From CAYLPJ01 sp964385465 (GTDB lineage: Bacteria > Planctomycetota > Phycisphaerae > SM23-33): a DNA stretch of 60,390 bases. Under the pieces are notes generated by a model. That model was not told the origin of the DNA and made no database searches. It was given only the letters and a program-made list of their open reading frames with translations. Where the stretch lies: the NCBI GenBank assembly GCA_964385465.1, contig CAYLPJ010000039.1:1-60390 (forward strand), in the 5' to 3' direction. Of the stretch, positions 10,587-20,185 are shown piece after piece (the first letter of the stretch is position 1; the number at the start of each line of letters is the position of its first letter). A program made the position numbers and the translations under genes.

Positions 10587-11606
10587 ATGCGTCACGTTCT
10601 GATCGCGTCGCTCTGTGCGGGGTTGCTGGCGGGGGCTGTCGGCTGCGGCGGCGGGGAGGATTCCGCCGGCGGGGGTGACGAGAAGCTCACCGTCGCGGTC
10701 ATCCCCAAGGGCACGACGCACGAGTTCTGGCTGTCCGTCAAGGCCGGTGCCATGCGGGCGGCCGAGGAGCTGGGCGTCGAGGCCGTCTGGACCGGGCCGG
10801 AGAAGGAAGACGACCGCAACCAGCAGATCGGCATCGTCGAGAACATGGTGCTCAAGGGGGTCGACGGCATCGTGTTGGCGCCGCTGGACCGCAAGGCCCT
10901 GACCGGGCCGGTGGCCAAGGCCCGGCGCAACGGCGTGCCCGTGGTGGTGATCGACTCGGCGCTGGACGGCAACGACTGGGTGAGCTTCGTCGCCACGGAC
11001 AACTTCCAGGGCGGCGTCCTGGGCGGGCGGCGCACGGCGGAGCTGATCGGCGAGAAGGGCAAGCTGGTCATGCTCCGCTACCAGGAGAACTCGGCCAGCA
11101 CGGAGAACCGGGAGGCGGGTTGGATGAAGGCGATCGGCGAGCACATCGCCGCCAACCCGGGCGTGGAGATCGTCAGCGAGGAGCAGCGGTCCGGCGCGAC
11201 GAAGGAGTCGGCCCAGACGGCGTCGGAGAACCTGCTGGAGCGGTTCACGGAGGACGGTGAGCTGACGGTCGACGCGATCTTCTGCCCCAACGAGTCCAGC
11301 GCGTACGGGATGCTCATGGCCCTGCGAAACAAGCGGCAGGCGGGGAAGGTGAAGTTCGTGGGCTTCGATGCGTCGAAGGCCCTGATCATCGGGCTGGCCA
11401 AGGGCGAGATTCACGGCCTGGTCCTCCAGAACCCCGAGCGAATGGGCTACCTGGGCGTCAAGACGATGGTCGAGCACCTCCGCGGGCAGCAGGTCCCCCG
11501 GCGGGTGGACACGGGCGTGACGCTGATCACCGCCGAGGACCTGGACAAGCCCGAGACCAAGGCCCTCGTGCCGCAAGAGGACGAATGGCTCAAGGACGCC
11601 AGGTAG
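10587..11606 (+). CDS. Sugar ABC transporter substrate-binding lipoprotein (RbsB type)
   Basis: A 339-residue periplasmic-binding protein of the LacI/RbsB fold. The N-terminus is a lipoprotein signal ending at the Cys in GAVGCGGG (about residue 20). It opens with LTVAVIPKGTTHEFW, typical of the ribose/xylose/autoinducer-2 binding family. IGIVENMVLKGVDGIVLAPL and the hinge motifs fit this fold. AAAGGAG precedes the start. It is followed by an overlapping ATPase gene and a permease gene, giving a complete importer. The sugar is not predictable from sequence alone. Confidence 0.9.
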   Translation: MRHVLIASLCAGLLAGAVGCGGGEDSAGGGDEKLTVAVIPKGTTHEFWLSVKAGAMRAAEELGVEAVWTGPEKEDDRNQQIGIVENMVLKGVDGIVLAPLDRKALTGPVAKARRNGVPVVVIDSALDGNDWVSFVATDNFQGGVLGGRRTAELIGEKGKLVMLRYQENSASTENREAGWMKAIGEHIAANPGVEIVSEEQRSGATKESAQTASENLLERFTEDGELTVDAIFCPNESSAYGMLMALRNKRQAGKVKFVGFDASKALIIGLAKGEIHGLVLQNPERMGYLGVKTMVEHLRGQQVPRRVDTGVTLITAEDLDKPETKALVPQEDEWLKDAR

Positions 11607-13126
11607 ACGGAGGCAGCAACGCCCCGCGGCTGCGGATGCGGGACGTCCACAAGCGGTTCGGCGCGACGGTCGCGCTGGCCGGGGTGTCCCTGGACGTCGC
11701 CGCCGGGGAGGTCCACGCGCTGGTCGGCGAAAACGGCGCGGGCAAGAGCACGCTGATGAAGGTGCTCTCGGGGGCCCACGACGCCGACGCGGGCACGATG
11801 GAGCTGGACGGGGTGCCCTACCGCCCGCGCGGCCCGCTCGACGCCCGCCGCGCCGGGGTGGCCATGATCTACCAGGAGCTCAGCCTCGCCCCCCACCTGA
11901 CGGTCGAGCAGAACATCCTGCTGGGCATGGAGCCGACGAGGCTGGGCGTCGTCCGCGGCAAGGAGGTCCGCCGGCGGGCCGCCGAGGCGGTCCGCTTCTT
12001 CGAGCACCCGGAGATCCGCCCTGACGTCGAGGTCTCTCGGCTGACCGTCGCGGCCAGGCAGCTTGTCGAGATCGCTCGCGCGCTGGCCGTCGGCTGCCGA
12101 GTGCTCGTGCTCGACGAGCCCACCAGCAGCCTCACGCAGCACGACGTCGAGCGGCTGTTCGCGCTGATCGAGCGGCTCCAGGGGCAGGGCCACGCCATCG
12201 TCTACATCTCCCACTTCATCGAGGAGGTCAAACGCGTCGCCGACCGCGTGACCGTCCTGCGCGACGGCAGGTCCGTCGGTACCGGCGATGCGGCGGAGCT
12301 CAGCGTCGAGCGGATCGTCTCGATGATGGTCGGCCGCGAGGTCGAGGACCTCTATCCCCGCAGCGATCGCTCGCCGGGCGAGGAGATCCTGCGCGTGACG
12401 GAACTGGCCGGCGAGCCGCTGCCGGTGGAGGCCAGCCTATCGCTGCGGCGCGGCGAGGTGCTGGGGATCGCCGGGCTGGTCGGGGCGGGGCGGACGGAGC
12501 TGCTGCGAGCGATTTTCGGCCTGGATACCGTGCGAGACGGCGAGATCCGCCTCGGGGCGTACGTCGGGCCGGCCTCGCCGACGCGGATGTGGGCCCGCGG
12601 CGCCGGGCTGCTCAGCGAGGACCGCAAGGCCGAGGGGCTGGCGCTGAACCTCACCGTCGCCGACAACGTGACGCTGTCGAAGCTGCGCGGTTTCGGCCCG
12701 GCGGGCGTCGTCCTGCCCGGGCGACAGGCTGCCGCCACGCGGACGTGGATCGAGCGGCTGGGCATCCGCTGCCGCGGCCCGGCCCAGCCGGTGGCGGACC
12801 TCTCCGGGGGCAACCAGCAGAAGGTCGCCGTCGCGCGGCTGCTGGAGCACGACGTGGACGTGCTGCTGCTGGACGAGCCGACGCGCGGCATCGACGTGGC
12901 CGCCAAGGCCACCATCTACCAGCTCATCGACGACCTCACCCGCGGCGCCGACGGCCGCAAACCCAAGGCCGTGCTCATGGTCTCCAGCTACCTGCCCGAG
13001 TTGATGGGCGTCTGCGACCGGGTGGCGGTGATGTGCCGAGGCCGTCTGGGCCCGGCCCGGCCGATCGCGGAAGTCACCGAGGACAAGCTCATGCTAGAGG
13101 CCACGGGCCAGGGAGACGCCGCATGA
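11585..13126 (+). CDS. Sugar ABC transporter ATP-binding protein (RbsA/MglA type, two ATPase domains)
   Basis: A 513-residue tandem ATPase that energises sugar import. The first domain has Walker A GENGAGKST near residue 50, a Q-loop with YQEL, and Walker B VLVLDEPTSSL. Its signature is degenerate (LTVAARQ). The second domain lacks a canonical Walker A (GLVGAGRTELL) but has signature LSGGNQQK and Walker B LLLDEPTRGID. One degenerate half-site in each is normal for this family. The ATG at 11585 lies inside the previous gene (22-nt overlap) with an AAGAGGA ribosome site. The 3' end overlaps the permease gene by 4 nt. Confidence 0.93.
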   Translation: MAQGRQVDGGSNAPRLRMRDVHKRFGATVALAGVSLDVAAGEVHALVGENGAGKSTLMKVLSGAHDADAGTMELDGVPYRPRGPLDARRAGVAMIYQELSLAPHLTVEQNILLGMEPTRLGVVRGKEVRRRAAEAVRFFEHPEIRPDVEVSRLTVAARQLVEIARALAVGCRVLVLDEPTSSLTQHDVERLFALIERLQGQGHAIVYISHFIEEVKRVADRVTVLRDGRSVGTGDAAELSVERIVSMMVGREVEDLYPRSDRSPGEEILRVTELAGEPLPVEASLSLRRGEVLGIAGLVGAGRTELLRAIFGLDTVRDGEIRLGAYVGPASPTRMWARGAGLLSEDRKAEGLALNLTVADNVTLSKLRGFGPAGVVLPGRQAAATRTWIERLGIRCRGPAQPVADLSGGNQQKVAVARLLEHDVDVLLLDEPTRGIDVAAKATIYQLIDDLTRGADGRKPKAVLMVSSYLPELMGVCDRVAVMCRGRLGPARPIAEVTEDKLMLEATGQGDAA

Positions 13127-14112
13127 GCGACCCGCCCGCGCTGCCCGCCGACCGCCCCCACCGCGACTGGCGGCGCTGGGCGAACCGCCTCGGGCCCCTG
13201 CTGGCGCTGGCGGCGGTGTACGGCTTCTTCGCCGCTCTCTCCCCGCGGATGCTCTCGCTGGTGGCCATCGAGACGATGATGATCCAGACGGTGATCGTCG
13301 GCACGGCGGCGGTGGGCATGACGGTGGTGATCATCTCCGGTGGGATCGACCTGTCGGTCGGCTCGATGATCGCCATCAGCTCCGTCGGCGGCGCATGGTT
13401 GCTGGTCCGCGGCGTGCCCGCCTTCCCGGCCGTGCTGGGGGCGGTGCTCGTCGGCGCAGTCTGCGGGCTGGCCAACGGGGCGATCATCACGCGGGCGAAG
13501 GTGGTCCCGTTCATCGTCACACTGGGGATGCTGCTGGTGGTTCGCGGCCTGGCCAAGGGCATCGCCGAGAGCGCGCCGATCAACATCGAGAACCCGTGGA
13601 TCGTAGCGTTCGTCCGCGCCCTGGGCCCGGGGCAGCGGTGGCAGCTCCTGCCGCCGGGAGCCTGGATGATGATCGTACTGGCGATCGGTTTCGCGGCGAT
13701 GCTGCGGCTGACGCGACTGGGCCGCCACGTCTACGCGGTGGGCTCCAACGAGAAGACCGCCCGGCTCTGCGGCGTGGCGGTCGAGCGGGTGAAGCTGTGG
13801 GTGTACGGCCTCAGCGGCGCGTGCGCGGGGCTCAGCGGGGTGATGCTTCTCAGCCGGCAGCGCCAGGGGGACCCGACCGGGGCGATGGGCTACGAGCTGG
13901 ACGTGATCGCCGCGGTGGTTATCGGCGGCGGTAGCCTCTCCGGAGGCGAGGGCAGCATATTCGGCAGCCTCGTCGGCGCGCTGATCATGACCGTCATTCG
14001 CACCGGCTGCAACCTCCAGAGCCTCCAACCGTGGGTCACCCAGGTGGTCACCGGCGCAATCATCGTCGTCGCCGTCGCCCTCGACCGCCTGCGGCACCGG
14101 AGGGCGGGATAG
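13123..14112 (+). CDS. Sugar ABC transporter permease (RbsC type)
   Basis: A 329-residue inner-membrane protein with about 8-10 hydrophobic spans, of the BPD_transp_2 family. Diagnostic segments are GMTVVIISGGIDLSVGS near residue 68 and AVGSNEKTARLCGV near 205, plus VIGGGSLSGGEGS near 265. It begins within the stop of the ATPase gene (ATGA overlap at 13123-13126). An in-frame upstream extension is the shadow of the ATPase gene. It completes the three-gene importer. Confidence 0.93.
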   Translation: MSDPPALPADRPHRDWRRWANRLGPLLALAAVYGFFAALSPRMLSLVAIETMMIQTVIVGTAAVGMTVVIISGGIDLSVGSMIAISSVGGAWLLVRGVPAFPAVLGAVLVGAVCGLANGAIITRAKVVPFIVTLGMLLVVRGLAKGIAESAPINIENPWIVAFVRALGPGQRWQLLPPGAWMMIVLAIGFAAMLRLTRLGRHVYAVGSNEKTARLCGVAVERVKLWVYGLSGACAGLSGVMLLSRQRQGDPTGAMGYELDVIAAVVIGGGSLSGGEGSIFGSLVGALIMTVIRTGCNLQSLQPWVTQVVTGAIIVVAVALDRLRHRRAG

Positions 14113-14122
14113 AGGGCGCCGT

Positions 14123-14345
14123 ATGAGAATTCCTATATGGCCGCGAGGTCGATGCTCTGCGTGTCTGTCTGGTCGAGGGCGACCACCCGTGCCGGACTCT
14201 GCGACCGGATGACTCCGTGGCGCTGGCCCTCGCGGGCGAGGAGCAACTTGTCGGCATCGAGGTGCTCGGGGCGGGCAAGATCCGTGACCTCGGATCGGAC
14301 TCGCACATCCTCATCGGAAGGCTCACCCCCCGGCTCGTGAACTGA
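14123..14345 (+). pseudogene. DUF2283-like small gene, apparently frameshifted
   Basis: After the permease gene, an ATG at 14123 opens M-R-I-P-I but then runs off frame. In the next frame (from about 14136 to TGA at 14343-14345) the reading is YGREVDALRVCLVEG, a spacer, then GEEQLVGIEVLGAGKI. This is the characteristic pattern of DUF2283 proteins (a short beta-rich protein of unknown role, with a DALYIRL-like segment then VVGIEILGA). No start codon exists in the good frame because a TGA precedes it. One inserted or deleted base near 14125-14137 would restore a protein of about 73 residues. It is either a decayed gene or a sequencing error. Its last 23 nt overlap the stop of the convergent lyase gene. 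Confidence 0.55.
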
Positions 14346-17136
14346 CCTGGACCTTCTTCGCCGGCGGATTGAGCGTGAAGCGAGTGTCGCCGACGTCGAA
14401 GACGATCTCCTCCTCCCCGGTCTTGACCAGCTTCGCCGGGGGACACTCGGCATCGGGGCCGAAGGCGAAGACGGCCAGGAAGTGGGCCTCCTTCGCGGCC
14501 GGGCGCCGGGCGAACGTCACCTCCATCGGCCGGGCCTGATACCCGCCGACGCTGACGGCCTTGACCGCTCGCATGTCGCCGTCGCTGAGAAGCCGCATCT
14601 TCAGGCCGTTGGCAAAGGCCGCCTTCAGCTCCCGCCCGGCGTCGGCGGCTTCGATGTTCGAGAACGCCCCGCGCTCGGGCAGGTCGGCCGGGGGCGGTTC
14701 CACCGGCTTGGTCGAGGGGGTGAGCTTCGCCGACCCCCTGCCCCACTGGTAGCGGTCGATCGTCCGCGGCCTGTCGCAGACGACGCGGTCGAAGACCACG
14801 TACGCCCCGTCGATCAGTGCGATGCACCGGACCATCCGCACGCCGTCGTAGAGCGGCGTCTTCTCGCTGGTGGCCACCATCGCCAGCGTGGCCTCCGCGG
14901 AGTCGTCGAAGACCAGCAGGTCGCTCGGCGCGGTCCTGGAGCTGTTGCCGTCGATCACGATGCAGTTGTGGGCGGCCGTCTTCGTCATCCACGGGCAGTG
15001 CTTCGACCCGTACGTGATCCGCCCCACCGTGCCATCGACCTGCCGGCCGTTGCGGTACAGGAACGCCGTCAGCCGGTCGTGCTCGTGGCGGTCGAACTGC
15101 TTGATGTAGTTCAGGCGGATCTCGGTGTTGTCGGCGGCGTTGCCCCGCTTGAGGAAGACATACCCGGCCCCGGGCATGAGGGTGGACCGGACGGGCAGAT
15201 CGGCGGCGTCGGGCAGGCCGAGAACGCCGTGCAGGGCGGCCACCTCGCTGCGCCCGCGGTTCTTCCTGTCGACCCGCGGCAGGTAGGCCGGATCGCGCCA
15301 CACCCGATAGGCCAGCTCGTAGCTCGTGTTGGCCAGCCCCGCCGCGATCGAGCCGTCGAAGACCCGCTTGAACCGCGCGGTGTACAGGTCCACGCCCGCG
15401 CCCCAGGCGGCGATGGCGAACTCGTTCATCGCCTTGAAGCTCGACCGGTGGTACGCCGCGCCCTCGTGGGCAATGCCGTCCTCGCTGTAGTTGTACTCCA
15501 CCAACTCGTGCCAGCCGACCTCGCCGTGGATCGCCTCGGCCGCCAGGGGCCAGAACCCCGTCGCGATCCCCACCGTCCCATACGCCCGGAAATGCTCGGC
15601 CTGCTGGTTGTTGTAGCCGACACAGTGCTGGCAGATTTCCACGGCCGCCTGTCGGAGGAACCCTTCGATCCGTTCGCGGCGCTCGGCATCGAGGCAGTCT
15701 GCGGCGTAGAGGTAGTCGTAGCCCTCGGCGAAGACCGGCAGCGTGTAGCTGGAATGCAGCGTGCTGCGGCCCAACCGCGAGCCGCTGGAGGTGCTCCGAG
15801 GGCTGAGGATCGGCATGTCGGGATAGATGCGAGCGTAGTCGTCGAGGATCTCGGCGGCCTTTTCCGCGTAGGCGTCCTTGCCGGTCAGCAGCCAGGCGAC
15901 GGCGAGGTCGCGGACGTTCCGCGCCCGCCGGCCGTGGTAGCGCTTGAGGTACGCCGCGTCGAACTTCTCGTTGTTCTCCCAGACCTTGCCGCACTCCGGG
16001 CAGACGTGCTTGTGCAGCGTGGTCGGCCCGGCGGGCTTCAGCCAGCACTTGCACTTCGAGCAGCGGTAGCCCTGGTCGTGCCCCGGCGGCCCGTAGTCGG
16101 GCACGGGGTAGTCGTGCGGCAGGGCCGCGTCGGCGGCGCGGAGCGTCCGCTTGCGCCATTCGGCGATGGCGGGCAGGGCCTTGGCGCGGGCGTCGAGGGC
16201 GGCCTGGAACGCCGCCGGGCTCCACCGCGCCCGCTCGAACATCGGCACGGCCGCCCACATGGGGAAGCTTCGGTACCCGCGAAGCGGCAGGACGTCGCTG
16301 TCGTCTGCGCCGGGGACGCTCACCCGCGGCACGCAGCCCTCGGCGTAGAGCGGCGGCAGGGCCAGGGCCTTCGTCCGGTCGATCGCCAGGCGGACGGGCA
16401 CGGTCTTCGTTTCGCCGGGATCGAGGGCGACGCCCCCGGGCGCCTCCGCCCGAACGTAGTGCAGACGCCCGTCGGGGTCGGGATCGATGCGGGCCTCGAC
16501 CGGCGCGTCCGTGCGGTTGGCGACGTGCAGCTTGTACGTGTACGCCACGTCCCCGCCGTCCTTGTCGATGACCGTCTCCAGCAGCTTGAAATCCGCCTCG
16601 ACCATCCGCCGGACCAGCCGCAGGTTGCGGATCCGCGCCTTGCGCCATTTCGGCTCGCCGGGGTAGCCGAGCATCCGCTTGGACATCTCCAGTTCCAGCG
16701 TGCGGGGCGGGCCGTCGACCTCTCGCGGCCGGCAGTATGCGCCGTCGTCGTCCAGATCGACCTCGAACCGCACGGGGGTCCACACGCCCGTGGCGCTCTT
16801 GGTCTTGAGATACCAGCGGCTGACCTGCCCGGGCTCCAGGTGCCCGTGGAGCGTGACACGAAGGTTCACCTCGCTGACCAGCGGCTTGATGTCGAAGCGG
16901 ATCTCGTCGTAGGCCTTGGGATCCACGCCGAGCGCGCCAAGGTCCAGCGTCAGCGCCTCGCGCTCGCCGGTCGGCAGGTGCCACTCCCACTCTGCGCTGC
17001 CGACCCGCTCGATGTGCGCCGCCTTCTCGGCCGGGACGTGCTTCAGCAGGTCCAGCCGGACGACGCGCTTGTTCTCGGCCCCGCCGGCCAGCCCGGCCGA
17101 CAGAGACACCACCGCCGCCAGAATCAACCGTCGCAT
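14323..17136 (-). CDS. Heparinase II/III-like (alginate lyase-type) exported protein
   Basis: A 937-residue exported protein that probably cleaves an acidic polysaccharide by beta-elimination. The start at 17136 follows AAGGGAG and opens a clean signal peptide (MRRLILAAV...LAGG). Residues about 30-330 are beta-rich. A Cys4 zinc-ribbon-like insert (CSKCKCW and CPECGKVW) lies near 350-390. The alpha/alpha toroid follows, with NNQQAEHF near 540 and EDGIAHEGAAYHRSSF near 600, where PL15/PL17-type lyases carry Asn/His/Tyr catalytic residues. The C-terminal part is a heparinase II/III beta-sandwich (from about 670). It is the last gene of the minus-strand acetylation cluster. Substrate unknown; a longer upstream reading is not supported. 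Confidence 0.82.
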   Translation of the reverse strand: MRRLILAAVVSLSAGLAGGAENKRVVRLDLLKHVPAEKAAHIERVGSAEWEWHLPTGEREALTLDLGALGVDPKAYDEIRFDIKPLVSEVNLRVTLHGHLEPGQVSRWYLKTKSATGVWTPVRFEVDLDDDGAYCRPREVDGPPRTLELEMSKRMLGYPGEPKWRKARIRNLRLVRRMVEADFKLLETVIDKDGGDVAYTYKLHVANRTDAPVEARIDPDPDGRLHYVRAEAPGGVALDPGETKTVPVRLAIDRTKALALPPLYAEGCVPRVSVPGADDSDVLPLRGYRSFPMWAAVPMFERARWSPAAFQAALDARAKALPAIAEWRKRTLRAADAALPHDYPVPDYGPPGHDQGYRCSKCKCWLKPAGPTTLHKHVCPECGKVWENNEKFDAAYLKRYHGRRARNVRDLAVAWLLTGKDAYAEKAAEILDDYARIYPDMPILSPRSTSSGSRLGRSTLHSSYTLPVFAEGYDYLYAADCLDAERRERIEGFLRQAAVEICQHCVGYNNQQAEHFRAYGTVGIATGFWPLAAEAIHGEVGWHELVEYNYSEDGIAHEGAAYHRSSFKAMNEFAIAAWGAGVDLYTARFKRVFDGSIAAGLANTSYELAYRVWRDPAYLPRVDRKNRGRSEVAALHGVLGLPDAADLPVRSTLMPGAGYVFLKRGNAADNTEIRLNYIKQFDRHEHDRLTAFLYRNGRQVDGTVGRITYGSKHCPWMTKTAAHNCIVIDGNSSRTAPSDLLVFDDSAEATLAMVATSEKTPLYDGVRMVRCIALIDGAYVVFDRVVCDRPRTIDRYQWGRGSAKLTPSTKPVEPPPADLPERGAFSNIEAADAGRELKAAFANGLKMRLLSDGDMRAVKAVSVGGYQARPMEVTFARRPAAKEAHFLAVFAFGPDAECPPAKLVKTGEEEIVFDVGDTRFTLNPPAKKVQVSSRAGG

Positions 17137-17152
17137 GCGATGCTCCCTTGCA

Positions 17153-18244
17153 CTACCGGGTGATCGGGATCTTCCGCCAACCGCCCCGGGCCTCGGTGAA
17201 CGAGCGGGCGGCAAAGCACCATAGTAAGAGCTTCTTCGACGCCAGGTAGCCTTCCGTCCGCTTCTGCTTGCGGTACAGGTTGATCCGTGCCGGCGTCACG
17301 GCCGCCCCGCGGTTGGCCACCACCTCGATCGGGCAGCCGAAGGTGGCGGCCAGTTGATCGGCCAGGCCCGCGCCCTTGGCGTGCATGTCCATGCCCAGAT
17401 GGAACACGAGGGCGTGGCTGTCGCCCAGCAGGAGGACCGGGCTGGCGGGGTCCGGCTCGATGGGCAGAATCCCGCGCGACGACCGCGTGCCCACGAACCG
17501 CAACGGCAGTTCCTCCTTGGCCGGCTTCTTGCCGCTCAGCCCGCCCAGCAGGTCCCCGGTGATCCGCACGTTCGAGGTCTCCGTGGCATATGCCGTGCGG
17601 TCGACCTGCTTGACCCACGAACGGTCGGCGACGGCGGCGGCGACCCGCTCGGCCGCGAGGATACACGCCAGGCCGGAGTAGTGCGTGTCCTGCATGCAGT
17701 ACATCCGCCCCTTGTCGGCGGCGCGAGCGGCAAGGAAGGCGTCGGTGAGGTCCAGCACGCGGACACCCTTGTCCGCCAGGAGCTTGTAGAACGCCTGGTG
17801 GGCGGCGTCCAGCCGCGGGGGCCTGCCGTCGGGCCCGAGCTTGACGGTTGGGCATATCTTCTCGGGATACACGACCGCCTTGGGAGGCACGGGCATGAGG
17901 ATCAGCTCGATGCCGAGCTTCTCGCACTGGTCCTTGTAGTCGAGGATGGCCGGCAGCGGGTCGGCATACTCGGGATTGGACGCCTTGGATGCTTTCGCCG
18001 CGGCGTCGCCCCAGAACGGCCCGAGGCCGAGATGGCGGAGCTCGGCGCGGAGGAACAGCCAGCCGTCGGCGCCGGGCACGGTCATCTGCGTCTCGTCCCC
18101 GTCGGCGGCCCTGGCGGCACAGCACTTGCGGAATGCCTCGGCCAAGACGGCAGTGTCGGCTTTCTCGTCCGCGACGGCGCCCGGCGGCGCGGCCGCGACG
18201 GCGGCGATCGAAACGGACAGGATCAGGCGTACGGCACGGCTCAT
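17153..18244 (-). CDS. AlgJ/AlgX-like SGNH acetyltransferase-family protein
   Basis: A 363-residue exported protein with a signal peptide (residues 1-27). It belongs to the SGNH-fold family that transfers acetyl groups to exopolysaccharides in the periplasm. Motifs are GWLFLRAEL near 60, the catalytic pair DTHYSG near 180 (Asp-x-His) and the nucleophile-Ser motif LLLGDSHAL near 270. The start at 18244 overlaps the stop of the preceding SGNH gene (ATGA), which decides it over an upstream in-frame ATG. It pairs with the MBOAT protein at 20186-21643, which would supply acetyl groups across the membrane. Confidence 0.85.
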   Translation of the reverse strand: MSRAVRLILSVSIAAVAAAPPGAVADEKADTAVLAEAFRKCCAARAADGDETQMTVPGADGWLFLRAELRHLGLGPFWGDAAAKASKASNPEYADPLPAILDYKDQCEKLGIELILMPVPPKAVVYPEKICPTVKLGPDGRPPRLDAAHQAFYKLLADKGVRVLDLTDAFLAARAADKGRMYCMQDTHYSGLACILAAERVAAAVADRSWVKQVDRTAYATETSNVRITGDLLGGLSGKKPAKEELPLRFVGTRSSRGILPIEPDPASPVLLLGDSHALVFHLGMDMHAKGAGLADQLAATFGCPIEVVANRGAAVTPARINLYRKQKRTEGYLASKKLLLWCFAARSFTEARGGWRKIPITR

Positions 18245-20181
18245 TTCATCTCCTCGGCCCAGAAGATCGGGGCCAGCAGCAGGTCCGGGTCGTCCAGCTC
18301 GGCCGTGTTCAGCGTGCCGAGCTTGCTCTCGACGTCGCCCCAGCGGCGCACGCGAACGGTGATCGTCTGCCCCTCGCCCAGCCGCACGGCCGGGGTGGAG
18401 CGGTTGTCTCGCAGGCCCCACATCTTCAACACGATCTCGGCGTCGCGGACGCGGCCGTCGGCGGTGCGGCAGCCCACGAGATGGACGGGCATGAGGTGGT
18501 CCTTGTAAGGCACCGAACCGGGCTTGGGCGATCGCTTCAGCGCGGCGATCCGCCCGGTGACCACCGCCGTCTCGCCGGGGGCCAGCTCCAGGACGTCCGT
18601 GACCTCGCCTTCTCCGGCGGCCGGCTGCGACGCAGCGGGGACCGTCGGGGCGACAGGCAACTCAGGCAGTTCGATCGGCCGCCAGTCACCCGCCGACAGC
18701 TCGCGCTGGGCGAACTGCCAGATCACCAGCCGCTTGCCCGCGAGGCGGTCGCGCCCGCGGCCCAGTTCGGCGGCGAGCATCTGTCGGGTGGCGTAGGCGC
18801 TGTCGCTGTTGCGGACGATGGCGTCAACCGGGCGGGCAAGATGCCGGCTGAGCCGTTCGGCCAGGCCGGCGGAATCCCCCCAGCCCATGGCCTCGGAGGA
18901 GAAGATGTTGGTGAAGCTGTCGCCCAGCAGCAGGATGTCGGCGTTCGGGTCGGCCCGCCAGGGCCCCGCGTCGGGGCCGAGCACGCGGCGCGTGGTCACC
19001 GTCTGCGGGGGGAACAGCTCGCGGCGGTGCGTTGCCCAGACGGCCGGGCTGACGCCGAGGCGGCGGAGCACACCGCCCAGCCGCGCGTGTGCCCGGCCGA
19101 TGGCGTCCTTCTTGACCAGCGGCTGGACCATCACCGCGATGTCGCCGAGATTGGTCACCTCGACGGCCTCTTCGTCGCAGGCGACGGCGGCCCCCTCGAC
19201 GCCTTCGCCCAGCGCCGTACGGGCGGCATCGGCCAGCCGGCGGGCGACGGCGTCCATCGCCTCCGGCCGCCAGTGCGTGTCGGTGGCCAGGTAGACGTCC
19301 GTCGGCGGATCGGTGCGAGACTTCATCTCCATCAGCACGTCGGCGGGGTCGAAGACGCCAACTGCCGGGGCGGCCTCGGCCAGGCGGGCGAGGAACGCGT
19401 CGTACGATGGGTTCTGGAGCACCTCCCGGCAGCCGGCGAAGCGGGGGGTGAGCTTCTCGGGGTGCACCTGCGGCTTGACCGGCGTGGGCAGCAGCAGCAG
19501 TCCCACGCCGCGGTCGGCGAGTTGGCGGGCAAAGTCCGCAATGGCCGGGACCGGATCCGGGTGCGTCGGCGGCTGCCATTCCTTGACCGCGTCCAGCCGG
19601 TGTTCGCGGTGGCGGGCTGACAAGAAGCCCGGCCCGGTGACGTAATCCACCCCGGGGCGGTAGAAGAGCCAGCCGTCCCGGCCGAGATAGGCCTCCTCGT
19701 TGCCGACGCCCAGGTAGCGTGTCATGGCCCGCTGGGCCGGGGGCAGCAGGGCGTCGGTCAGCAGGGAGGAATCCTCGAGGGTATCGGTGTACTCCTGGAT
19801 GTCGCGGAGAACGATCTCGTCGTTGGTCCGGCGGATGCGTGAGAAGACCGACGCCCGCGGGCTGTCGCCCTCGCCATTGAAGATGCTCTCCCACGCCCGC
19901 GGCAGCGTGTCGAAGATATCGTAGCACTGGGGCAGCGTCGGCTCGCGGTCGCCGGTCAGCGCCGCCCGCAGTTCGTAGGCGTGCTGGGCGACCGGCACGG
20001 AGAAGACTGTCGCCAGGAACGCCAGGATCAGCCCCCATGCCACGCGGCGCGAGACGTCGGTCCGGCCGACCTCGATCTTGGCGATCTCCTCGCGCGTGAG
20101 CCTGCGCGAGCGGTCGGGCGTCCCGGCCGGCAGCGGGGCCGGTCGCCCGTGCGGGCGGGTTGTCGAGGGCTTCTCGGTCAT
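18241..20181 (-). CDS. AlgX/AlgJ-like SGNH acetyltransferase-family protein, membrane-anchored
   Basis: A 646-residue protein with a basic cytoplasmic N-terminus and one membrane span at about residues 47-66. A large periplasmic SGNH domain follows: GWLFYRPG near 175, DTHWRPEA near 300 and LLLGDSFTNIFSS near 415. These give the Asp-His and Ser of the catalytic triad. Residues from about 540 onward form an extra C-terminal domain of unknown role. It starts 5 nt after the MBOAT gene and overlaps the second SGNH gene. Two different SGNH partners for a single MBOAT recalls AlgX and AlgJ of alginate systems. Confidence 0.85.
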   Translation of the reverse strand: MTEKPSTTRPHGRPAPLPAGTPDRSRRLTREEIAKIEVGRTDVSRRVAWGLILAFLATVFSVPVAQHAYELRAALTGDREPTLPQCYDIFDTLPRAWESIFNGEGDSPRASVFSRIRRTNDEIVLRDIQEYTDTLEDSSLLTDALLPPAQRAMTRYLGVGNEEAYLGRDGWLFYRPGVDYVTGPGFLSARHREHRLDAVKEWQPPTHPDPVPAIADFARQLADRGVGLLLLPTPVKPQVHPEKLTPRFAGCREVLQNPSYDAFLARLAEAAPAVGVFDPADVLMEMKSRTDPPTDVYLATDTHWRPEAMDAVARRLADAARTALGEGVEGAAVACDEEAVEVTNLGDIAVMVQPLVKKDAIGRAHARLGGVLRRLGVSPAVWATHRRELFPPQTVTTRRVLGPDAGPWRADPNADILLLGDSFTNIFSSEAMGWGDSAGLAERLSRHLARPVDAIVRNSDSAYATRQMLAAELGRGRDRLAGKRLVIWQFAQRELSAGDWRPIELPELPVAPTVPAASQPAAGEGEVTDVLELAPGETAVVTGRIAALKRSPKPGSVPYKDHLMPVHLVGCRTADGRVRDAEIVLKMWGLRDNRSTPAVRLGEGQTITVRVRRWGDVESKLGTLNTAELDDPDLLLAPIFWAEEMK

Positions 20182-20185
20182 GGTC

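Noticed and set aside
14482..17163. 893-codon + strand ORF
   Set aside because: Antisense to the heparinase II/III-like gene, with no domain, ribosome site or sensible composition.
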